A stretch of DNA of 22,902 nt from Myxococcales bacterium (GTDB lineage Bacteria; Myxococcota; Polyangia; Polyangiales; Polyangiaceae). Below are positions 1-6,367 of the stretch, one piece after another. The stretch spans positions 1 through 22,902 of the forward strand of contig JAGQIY010000376.1 in the NCBI GenBank assembly GCA_020430865.1, given 5' to 3'. The notes below the pieces were generated by a model. That model had not been told where the DNA came from, made no database searches, and worked only from the letters and a program-made list of their open reading frames with translations. A program made the position numbers and the translations under genes. Within the stretch, counting starts at the first letter, position 1. Each line of letters starts with the position of its first letter.

Positions 1-2
1 CG

Positions 3-1001
3 CAGCCGCTGGGCGGCGCGGAGGCGAGGCCTTCGGGCTTCGTGCGGCTGCTCGAGGAGCTGGCGCGCGGTGACTCGGCGACGGCCTGGTGCGTGATGAC
101 CGGCGCCACGACGGGGTTGCTCAGCGCGTACATGCCAAAGCCGGGCGCCGAGGAGATCTGGCAGCAGGGAACGGTGACCGCCGGGGTTTTCGCGCCGATG
201 GGCCAGGCCACGCCGGTCGATGGCGGCTATCGCGTCACGGGGCGCTGGCCGTTCGCGAGCGGCTGCGAGAACGCGACGTGGTGGATGGCGGGCGCGCGCT
301 GCATCACGGACTCCGGCACCGATCTGATCAGCGTCTTTTTTCCTCCGGGAGACGCCGTCCGTCATGACACCTGGTCCACACTTGGCCTTCGGGGCACCGG
401 GAGCCACGACATCGAGCTGACGGATGTCTTCGTCCCCGAGCGGCGAGTCGCTCGAGTGCTCGCTTCGGAGCCGCGGTACGACGCGCCGCTGTTCAGCTTT
501 CCGCTGTTCGGGCTGCTGGCCGCTGGCGTCGCCGCCGTGGGCCTCGGCATCGGACGCGCGGCGCTGGACGACTTCAAGCGCTACCTCACGCAGAAGCGCT
601 TGCCCGGCGGGCGAAGAGCCAGCAGTCAGGGCCACCTGCAGCTCGAGTTCGCGCGCGCGGAGGGCGAGCTCGAGGCGGGCAGGGCGCTGCTCTACCAGAC
701 GTGCGACCAGCTGTATGCCGAGGCGCTGAAGCTGGATTCCACGCGGCAAGAGAAGTTGATCTCGCCGGTGAAGCGCGCGCATCTGCGGCTTGCTGCCAAC
801 CAGGCCGTACGCGGAGCGGTGCGCGCGGTCGACGCGCTGCACGAGGCAGCAGGTGGCGCCGCGGTGTACACGCGCTCACCGTTCGAGAAGCACCTGCGCG
901 ACATCCACACCCTCACGCAACACGTCATGGTGCAAGCGGGCACTCTGCGTCAGGTCGGCGCGGTCTTGCTCGACGAGGACGTGGACAGCTCCCAGCTATA
1001 G
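3..1001 (+). CDS. Acyl-CoA dehydrogenase-fold flavoprotein, 3' part (5' end outside window)
   Basis: The reading frame is open from base 3 to the TAG at 999-1001, and the residues before the first in-window GTG (42) read as coding, so the true start lies upstream and about 332 residues are visible. The sequence has the middle beta-domain signature of this superfamily (G-RWPFASGCENATWW, roughly where the flavin-contacting strand lies) and then a helical C-terminal domain. That domain ends in a segment with RSPFEKHLRDIHTLTQHVM, which resembles the Acyl-CoA_dh_2 type domain of flavin-dependent group D monooxygenases (HsaA, DszC and HpaH-like) as well as true acyl-CoA dehydrogenases. The family is clear. 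Whether it acts as a reduced-flavin monooxygenase or a dehydrogenase cannot be decided without the N-terminus. It is a cytoplasmic enzyme, with no signal or TM segment in the visible part. No partner reductase gene is seen in this window. Confidence 0.85.
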   Translation, partial: QPLGGAEARPSGFVRLLEELARGDSATAWCVMTGATTGLLSAYMPKPGAEEIWQQGTVTAGVFAPMGQATPVDGGYRVTGRWPFASGCENATWWMAGARCITDSGTDLISVFFPPGDAVRHDTWSTLGLRGTGSHDIELTDVFVPERRVARVLASEPRYDAPLFSFPLFGLLAAGVAAVGLGIGRAALDDFKRYLTQKRLPGGRRASSQGHLQLEFARAEGELEAGRALLYQTCDQLYAEALKLDSTRQEKLISPVKRAHLRLAANQAVRGAVRAVDALHEAAGGAAVYTRSPFEKHLRDIHTLTQHVMVQAGTLRQVGAVLLDEDVDSSQL

Positions 1002-1420
1002 GCATAGTGGCCGCATTGGACCTCGTGGAAAACCTGGGAGTTTTTCCGGCATTCGACGCACCCGTCGCCGCGGAGCGTGGCGGAATTGCCATACCTTCGA
1101 CGGGCATGTCAGCTGGACTGACCTGTGGTCAACTCCGATCACGCACACCGTCCAGCGGTTACCGCATAGAAACGATGGCCAGAATGGACGCCCCCGTCGA
1201 GGCTCGCCACGGCAGCCGGTCCGGACGGAAACAACCACACGGATCTGAGTTCGCGTCCCACATGCACCCAGCAAACTGAGGCGGTCGCCTAGTCAAACAA
1301 GCAGCGGCCGCTATGCTCTCGAGAGGTGCGAGTGTGGCGCGTGCGCTGCTGGTGACGAGTCGTCCGATTCTCGGGAGGCTCGCCGACGTCAGCGCATGAC
1401 GCTGGGAGAGTGAACGCAGG
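1002..1420. other. Intergenic region without a convincing gene
   Basis: This is about 420 bases between the flavoprotein and the kinase. Several frames are open across it on both strands, but their translations are Arg/Pro/Ser-rich and resemble no family, which is typical of GC-rich noncoding DNA. Apart from the weak hairpin near 1027-1047, the only structures noted are a 10-bp palindrome CTCTCGAGAG (1316-1325) and a purine-rich GGGAGAG (1404-1410) that probably serves as the ribosome binding site of the kinase. No good -35/-10 pair could be assigned. Confidence 0.5.
1027..1047 (+). terminator. Weak hairpin with T-run after the flavoprotein gene
   Basis: GGAAAA (1027-1032) and TTTTCC (1042-1047) can pair around a 9-nt loop, about 25 nt after the stop codon at 1001. 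The right arm contains the T-run itself, so this is at best a weak intrinsic terminator. The stem is short and A/T only in its upper part. Low confidence. Confidence 0.25.
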
Positions 1421-3589
1421 TTGGAGCCGCTGGCAGTCATCGAGCGCTACGCGATCTACGACAGCATTGGTCGCGGGGGCATGGCCACCATTCATCTGGC
1501 GCGCCAGCTCGGCGGCGCGGGCTTCAGTCGTACCGTCGCCGTCAAGCGCTTGCACCCCCACGTCGCTGCTCAGGAGCAGTTCGTGCGCATGATGCTGGAC
1601 GAAGCGCACCTGGCTTCCCGCGTCGAGCACCCCAACGTGGTCCGTGTGCTCGACGTCGTCGAAGGCGAGAACGAGCTGTTCATGGTGCAGGAGTATGCCC
1701 ACGCCTTGCCCGTATCGACGCTGGCAGCGAACGCCATCCGGTCCGGAGATGGGGTTCCGCCAGCGATCGCTCTGCATGTGCTGATCGGCGTGCTCCGGGG
1801 CTTGCACGCAGCGCACATCGCGAGCGGCTCCCTGGGCGAACCGCTGAACATCGTCCATCGAGACGTCTCACCGCAGAACGTGTTGCTCGGGCCTCACGGC
1901 GTGCCGCAGGTGGTCGACTTCGGCGTCGCCAAGGCCAGCCGGCGCCTGCACACCACGCAGCAAGGCGAGATCAAGGGCAAGCTGCGCTACATGGCTCCCG
2001 AGCAGCTGCTCTGCAAGCCTGTCACGGCGCAGGCCGACGTGTACTCGGCGGCGGTGATGCTGTGGGAGCTGCTGGCGGGCAAGCGGCTGTTCGACGCCGA
2101 CTCCCCGACGGACATCAGCTACCAGAAGCTCCAGGCCGAGGTGCCAGCGCCCAGCTCTCTGCGGCCGATTCTTCCGCCGGCGCTCGACGCGGTGGTGCTC
2201 AAGGGGCTCGAGCGGGATCCGGAGAAACGTTACCGTACGGCAAAACAAATGGCAGACGCGCTCCAGGCTTTCGTGGCCAAGCGTCCCAGCCTGGGCGTGA
2301 CGCCGGAGCAGGTGGGGGCCTGGGCGGTGCGCTGGGGTGGGGAGGCATTTGCCGAGCGCGAGCGCCTGCTGCGGGCCATCGAAGGCGCCCCGGCGCCGCA
2401 ACTCCGCAATCCGCCGTCCTCGGCGAAGATCGCCTTCGAGCGCGACTCCTCGCCCGACGAGAGCGAGGTCCTTGCGTCCGCGCAGGAACCGAAGCCCGAC
2501 GCCGAGCCCAGCCAGACCATGCGTGGTACCTCCGCTCCCGGCACGCTGCGCGTCCCACCTCGAGTCGCGCGGCGCATGCTGCCGCGTTTCCTCGCGGGAG
2601 CAGCGGTGCTGCTGATGGGTCTGGGCCTGGTGAGCCGCCTGGAGCGCGGCGGAGAGCCTGCGCCCGAGGTGCTGGCGGCGGCGCCCTCTGCGCCCGAGGT
2701 CGTGGCCGCGGTCGAGCAGCCGAGTTGCCCTGCGGGGATGCTCGAGGTCCGCGGTAGCAAGCTCTTCCTCGGTTGGGGAGGCAAGGACGCGACCGAGACC
2801 GAGCGTCCCCAGCGGCAGGTCGACGTCGCTACGTTCTGCATCGATCGCACCGAGGTCAGCGTCGCGGCATACAAGCAATGCTCGGATCGTGGGGAGTGCT
2901 CGAGGGTGTTTCCCGAGCCGGAGATCGAAGGCGCGAGCAAGCGGGAGCGCATCTTGCTCGGCAAGCTGTGCAACACCGAGCGCTCCGAGGACGTGAACCA
3001 CCCGATCAGCTGCGTGGACTGGTCTCAGGCGTCGGGGTTCTGCAAGGCTCATGGCAAGCGCCTGCCTTCGAGCGCGGAGTGGGAGTACGCCGCTCGTGGC
3101 TCGGACGGTCGCGCGTATCCGTGGGGGGATGGACTCGGGGAACGCAGAGCGAACGCCTGCGGCGCCGAGTGCTTCGCCTGGTCGCGCACCCAGGGCCTGC
3201 GTCTGCCCATGGCCTACGCCGCCGACGATGGTCACGTGAGGACCGCCCCCGTCGACGCCTTCGCGGACCAGGCAGCGCCCAGCGGGGCGCTCAACATGGT
3301 CGGCAACGTCGCCGAGTGGGTCGAGGACTGGTACGCGCCTCGGGGCGACCACGCCGCGGGCGACGAGGCTGAGGGCGACGAGGCTGAGGGCGACAGGGGC
3401 GAGGGCGACAGGGGCGAGGGCGACAGGGGCGAGGGCGACGGCCCGCGGAAGCGCGAGGTACGTGGGGGGCACTTCCTGAGCCCGGCCGGGGAGCTCCGCG
3501 CGTCGGTGCGCGACGCCAAGCCTGCGAGTGAGCGTAGCCCGACGCTGGGCTTTCGGTGCGCCGCGGATCTGAAGCCCCCGGGCGACTAG
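1421..3589 (+). CDS. Transmembrane Ser/Thr protein kinase with extracytoplasmic FGE-sulfatase-like domain
   Basis: This 722-residue protein looks like a sensor kinase. The N-terminal Hanks-type kinase domain (about 10-285) has all key elements: glycine loop GRGGMA (17-22), Lys42 in VAVK, Glu61, HRDVSPQN with Asp148 and Asn153, DFG at 166-168 and APE at 192-194. An acidic/Pro linker leads to a single membrane span (about 388-406). The C-terminal part (436-717) is an FGE-sulfatase/C-type-lectin-like domain with WEYAARG, YPWGDG, NMVGNVAEWVEDW, RGGHF and GFRCA blocks. The two catalytic cysteines of true formylglycine-generating enzymes are replaced in the RGGHFLSPAGEL stretch, so ligand sensing is more likely than catalysis. 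Ten cysteines in the outer domain could form disulfides. TTG at 1421 is the only start possible: an in-frame TGA lies at 1397, and GGGAGAG sits 10 nt upstream of the TTG. A Gly-Asp/Glu repeat at about 647-672 interrupts the domain. Confidence 0.93.
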   Translation: MEPLAVIERYAIYDSIGRGGMATIHLARQLGGAGFSRTVAVKRLHPHVAAQEQFVRMMLDEAHLASRVEHPNVVRVLDVVEGENELFMVQEYAHALPVSTLAANAIRSGDGVPPAIALHVLIGVLRGLHAAHIASGSLGEPLNIVHRDVSPQNVLLGPHGVPQVVDFGVAKASRRLHTTQQGEIKGKLRYMAPEQLLCKPVTAQADVYSAAVMLWELLAGKRLFDADSPTDISYQKLQAEVPAPSSLRPILPPALDAVVLKGLERDPEKRYRTAKQMADALQAFVAKRPSLGVTPEQVGAWAVRWGGEAFAERERLLRAIEGAPAPQLRNPPSSAKIAFERDSSPDESEVLASAQEPKPDAEPSQTMRGTSAPGTLRVPPRVARRMLPRFLAGAAVLLMGLGLVSRLERGGEPAPEVLAAAPSAPEVVAAVEQPSCPAGMLEVRGSKLFLGWGGKDATETERPQRQVDVATFCIDRTEVSVAAYKQCSDRGECSRVFPEPEIEGASKRERILLGKLCNTERSEDVNHPISCVDWSQASGFCKAHGKRLPSSAEWEYAARGSDGRAYPWGDGLGERRANACGAECFAWSRTQGLRLPMAYAADDGHVRTAPVDAFADQAAPSGALNMVGNVAEWVEDWYAPRGDHAAGDEAEGDEAEGDRGEGDRGEGDRGEGDGPRKREVRGGHFLSPAGELRASVRDAKPASERSPTLGFRCAADLKPPGD
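3360..3434 (+). repeat. Five tandem 15-bp repeats inside the kinase gene
   Basis: There are five consecutive 15-bp units (3360, 3375, 3390, 3405, 3420). Two are GCGACGAGGCTGAGG and three are GCGACAGGGGCGAGG, and a partial sixth begins at 3435. The unit is a multiple of three, so it adds five residues per copy (GDEAE or GDRGE) between the WVEDW and RGGHF blocks of the FGE-like domain. The near identity within each unit type points to recent slippage or unequal crossover, so copy number may vary between strains. Confidence 0.95.
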
Positions 3590-3927
3590 CTTCCGTTAAT
3601 GCCGTGCGGAAAGTGGCCTGGTGCTCCGCGCATCAAAGCACTGCGCATCAAAGCACTGCGCATTGGGGCACTGGGCGTTGGGGCACTGCGCATCGGTGTT
3701 CTGCGAACAGCGCTCGGGCCATCAGGGCTCCGCGCGGGCGCGAGTCCTGGGGGTTGCCCGATGGCGCGCGTGATACGCGGCACCAATCCAGGGGCTTCCC
3801 CCAGGGCACCGCGGTGCAAAGTTCCCGTCGGGACGCAAACGTCACCAGCATTCCTTTTGGACTGGAAGCGTGGAACTCTGGGACGAGCGTCTTGTCCCAT
3901 GCGCTCCGAAGAAAAGGGGAGTCGTTG
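3590..3927. other. Intergenic region with repeats and palindromes
   Basis: This is about 340 bases between the kinase and the lipoprotein gene. It holds a 15-bp tandem array (3628-3702) and a cluster of three compact dyads: GGGG/CCCC around 3791-3801, the perfect 12-bp palindrome GCACCGCGGTGC at 3806-3817, and TCCCG/CGGGA at 3823-3833. A 109-codon frame (3599-3928) covers it, with a stop overlapping the next ATG as TGATG. Its translation is low-complexity and Arg-rich, so it is not called as a gene. A promoter for the lipoprotein gene probably lies here, but no clear -35/-10 pair was found. Confidence 0.6.
3628..3702 (+). repeat. Five tandem 15-bp repeats in the kinase-lipoprotein gap
   Basis: The units start at 3628, 3643, 3658, 3673 and 3688. 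The first two are identical (GCGCATCAAAGCACT), and the other three are diverged versions such as GCGCATTGGGGCACT. The array begins 39 nt after the kinase stop. Period and copy number equal those of the array inside the kinase gene, but the sequence is unrelated apart from the leading GCG. Confidence 0.9.
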
Positions 3928-6144
3928 ATGCGTTGGATTTCGTTGGTGGTGGTCGGCGTGGCGTTGAGCTCGATGGGGTGCGCCGCAGAACAGAAGAGCG
4001 CTGCGCAGCCGGTGTTGCCGCTGACGACAGTGCGGCTCTACGAGACCGGAGTCGGGTACTTCGAGCGCGCGGGTACGCTGGAGGGCGGGACGGACACGCT
4101 GCCGGTGCCGGCGTCCCACGTCGACGACGCGCTGAAGACGCTGATCGTGATGACCGACGGCGGGAAGGCGCAGGTATCCGCGGTGGAGTTCGATAGCGTG
4201 ATGAGCCGCGGGCTGGCCCGGTCGCTCGCTGCGCTGCCGCTGGAGTCGGATACCCCCGTCACCTACGAGGACGTCCTGAACAGCCTCAAGGGAGTCGAGC
4301 TCGAGCTGGTGAGCGCCGACAAGAAGGTGCGCGGCAAGCTGGTCGAGGTGACCAAGGCGCCGCCGGTGCCGCTCGAGGTGCTCGAGGAGGAAGCCAAGCA
4401 AGAGGGCGGCAAGGTGCCCAAGCCTCGTTACCTCCCGGATACAGAGAACGACCACTACCTGACGTTGCTGAGCGAGGACGGTACCCTGCGGCGCTTCCGC
4501 GCCTCGCAGGTGTCGTCGCTGCGTCCCACCGACCCGATCCTGGCGAATCGCCTGGGCTCTGCCGCCGGGGCGCTCTCGGGCCGCGCGGCGCAGATCCAGC
4601 GCGGTCTGCGCGTGCTGGCCACCGAGTCCGTGCCGGTGCGCCTCGGCTACATCGCCGAGACGCCCGTCTGGCGTTCCACCTATCGGCTGGTGCTCGAACC
4701 AGGGTCCCGAGACGCACGCATCCAGGGCTGGGCGCTGATCCACAACGACACCGACGAGCGTTGGCGAGACGTCCAGGTGGAGCTGGTCAATGGCCGGCCA
4801 GACTCCTTCCTGTTCCCGCTCTCGGCGCCGCGCTACTCACGACGACCGCTGGCCGAACCGCCGGAGAAGCTCTCGACGGTGCCTCAGCTCGCGGATCAGA
4901 CCCCGGATCAGATCTGGGGTGACAACATCGAGACCACCAGCACCAGTTCCGGCTACGGCTATGGCTCCGGCTACGGTCGACTCGGGGGGAGTCACCGCAC
5001 GCGGGCGCCGAAGGTGCGCATGGGGATGGCGTCGGTCACCGGCGGCGAGAGCGATGAGATCAGCATCGGGAACCTGGCGGAGGTTGCCCAGTCGACGGGG
5101 GTGGAGGCGGGCGCGCTGTTCTCCTACCGGCTGGCGAACAAGCTCCAGCTCCGAGCGCACGGCTCGGCGCTGGTGCCCTTCACGTCTCAGGCGGTCGAAG
5201 CTCGTCGCCTGACCTGGTTCGACTCCCCTGGGAGCGCTGGAAGCGGGTCGAGCTATGGGCGCAGCGGCGTGCGGCTGACCAACACCAGCGGACAGACGCT
5301 GCCGGCGGGGCCGGTTTCAATCTACGAGAAGACGGGTTTCAGCGGGGAAACGGGCATCCCGCGCTTGAAGCCCAAGGAGCGAGCGTTCATGAACTTCGGC
5401 GTCGATCTCGACGTGGAGCTGGAGTACGACCCGGACTTCCGCGCGAAGCCGGTGGAAGAGCTCAAGAAGGTCCGCTTCGAGGAGGGCGTGATGATCGAGC
5501 ACTACGTGCTGCGCGCCGAGGCCGCCTACATGCTCACCAACCGCAGCGGGGCACCCCGCGACGTGTACCTGGTGCTCGACATCGTGAAGAACTCGAAGGT
5601 TCAGGGAGCTGACGAGCTCGACTACGATCTCGACACCAACAAGCCGCTGGCGGTGTTCGCGGCGAAGGCCAAGAGTCGTGGGCAACGCAAGCTGGTGATC
5701 GAACAGGCGCTCCAGCGACGCACCCCGCTGTACAGCCTGAACGTGGAGGCGATGAAGGAGCTCGCGAAGAAGCCGGAGCTCACCGACGGCGAGCGCAAGA
5801 TCTTGGGGGAGGCCGTGGCGTTGCTCGAGGTGGTGGAGAAAGCGAACACGGCGCTGGCCGACGCCAACAAGGAGGTCGAACGCATCCAGGGGGATCTGGA
5901 GCGCATGCGTGAGCACCTCAAGGCGCTGGGCGACAAGAGCGGCTCACCGGCTGGGGCGAACCCGATCGTCACGCGCATCCTGGAGCTGGAGGATCGGCTC
6001 TCCAAGCAGCGCCGGCAAGTAGAGACGCTCGAGGAGGCCCTGAAGGACAAGCGCGCCGACGTGAAGAAGAAGCTGGAGACGCTGGGTGAGGATACGCCGC
6101 CTGCGTCGCCCGCTCCGGCGGCCCAACCCGTGCCGAAGCCCTGA
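3928..6144 (+). CDS. DUF4139-like lipoprotein with C-terminal coiled coil
   Basis: This 738-residue protein probably sits in the cell envelope. The start at 3928 is preferred over longer in-frame extensions because it is preceded by AAAAGGGGAG and begins a signal peptide, MRWISLVVVGVALSSMGC, with Cys18 as likely lipidation site (the -2 Met makes the lipobox imperfect). The region after the signal (TTVRLYETGVGYFERAG) and the long middle part, rich in beta-strand-like sequence (about 30-590), resemble the DUF4139 / mucoidy-inhibitor-like family, whose function is unknown. A Gly/Tyr/Ser-rich segment (SGYGYGSGYG, about 335-350) interrupts it. Residues about 620-715 are strongly heptad-like, Lys/Glu/Leu-rich coiled coil, and the tail is Pro/Ala-rich. 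The kinase precedes it by 338 bp and the giant TPR gene follows by 223 bp, all on the same strand, so a shared envelope role is possible but unproven. Confidence 0.8.
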   Translation: MRWISLVVVGVALSSMGCAAEQKSAAQPVLPLTTVRLYETGVGYFERAGTLEGGTDTLPVPASHVDDALKTLIVMTDGGKAQVSAVEFDSVMSRGLARSLAALPLESDTPVTYEDVLNSLKGVELELVSADKKVRGKLVEVTKAPPVPLEVLEEEAKQEGGKVPKPRYLPDTENDHYLTLLSEDGTLRRFRASQVSSLRPTDPILANRLGSAAGALSGRAAQIQRGLRVLATESVPVRLGYIAETPVWRSTYRLVLEPGSRDARIQGWALIHNDTDERWRDVQVELVNGRPDSFLFPLSAPRYSRRPLAEPPEKLSTVPQLADQTPDQIWGDNIETTSTSSGYGYGSGYGRLGGSHRTRAPKVRMGMASVTGGESDEISIGNLAEVAQSTGVEAGALFSYRLANKLQLRAHGSALVPFTSQAVEARRLTWFDSPGSAGSGSSYGRSGVRLTNTSGQTLPAGPVSIYEKTGFSGETGIPRLKPKERAFMNFGVDLDVELEYDPDFRAKPVEELKKVRFEEGVMIEHYVLRAEAAYMLTNRSGAPRDVYLVLDIVKNSKVQGADELDYDLDTNKPLAVFAAKAKSRGQRKLVIEQALQRRTPLYSLNVEAMKELAKKPELTDGERKILGEAVALLEVVEKANTALADANKEVERIQGDLERMREHLKALGDKSGSPAGANPIVTRILELEDRLSKQRRQVETLEEALKDKRADVKKKLETLGEDTPPASPAPAAQPVPKP

Positions 6145-6146
6145 CC

Positions 6147-6162
6147 CCCTCACCCCCAAACC
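6147..6162. repeat. 16-bp dispersed repeat, copy 1
   Basis: CCCTCACCCCCAAACC is found here, 2 nt after the lipoprotein stop codon, and again exactly at 16294-16309. A related 12-mer, CCCTCACCCCCG, starts at 19486. Confidence 0.6.
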
Positions 6163-6166
6163 TGGA

Positions 6167-6202
6167 GCAGGCACCGTAAGCGGAACCGGGCTCGGTGCCT
6201 GC
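6167..6202 (+). terminator. Perfect 10-bp inverted repeat after the lipoprotein gene
   Basis: GCAGGCACCG (6167-6176) and CGGTGCCTGC (6193-6202) pair perfectly around a 16-nt loop, beginning 22 nt after the stop codon at 6144. Position and stem strength suggest transcription termination or 3'-end protection. No T-run follows, so it is not a canonical intrinsic terminator. A regulator binding site is the alternative. Confidence 0.5.
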
Positions 6203-6367
6203 CCGCCGTTCGCGTCGAAGGCTCGCTGGCATCACGCAAATCCGTGGATGTGCTCAGCATTTAACCCTGACTCTGGCACTTCTCGGATATCGTATCGCCC
6301 CCAGTGAGCGCCTGCCTGGGGACTCGTTCAGGAGTCCGAGGAGGCCCCACCGGGACGGGGATACAGC

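Noticed and set aside
701..1279. 192-codon plus-strand frame spanning the end of the flavoprotein and the following gap
   Set aside because: More than half overlaps the real gene in another frame. Composition is Arg/Ala/Gly-rich with no family match.
1868..3472. 534-codon open frame on the minus strand inside the kinase gene
   Set aside because: Translation is Arg/His/Leu-rich without any family motif. It lies opposite a kinase with all catalytic residues, so it is a GC-driven shadow.
2726..3589. Active formylglycine-generating enzyme
   Set aside because: Both catalytic cysteine positions appear to be substituted.
3360..3702. CRISPR-like array
   Set aside because: The units are 15 bp and directly contiguous without spacers, and there are no cas genes.
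3556..3927. N-terminal extension of the DUF4139 lipoprotein
   Set aside because: It would overlap the kinase and bury the signal peptide that begins at 3928.
3599..3928. 109-codon frame with five-residue repeats (RIKAL-type) whose stop overlaps the lipoprotein ATG
   Set aside because: The translation is low-complexity and Arg-rich, the repeat is explained by the 15-bp array, and no convincing ribosome binding site or family match is seen. The TGATG overlap may be chance.
6274..6288. Sigma-54 promoter before the TPR gene
   Set aside because: TGGCAC (6274-6279) matches the -24 element, but the bases after a 5-nt gap read GGAT, with no GC at -12.
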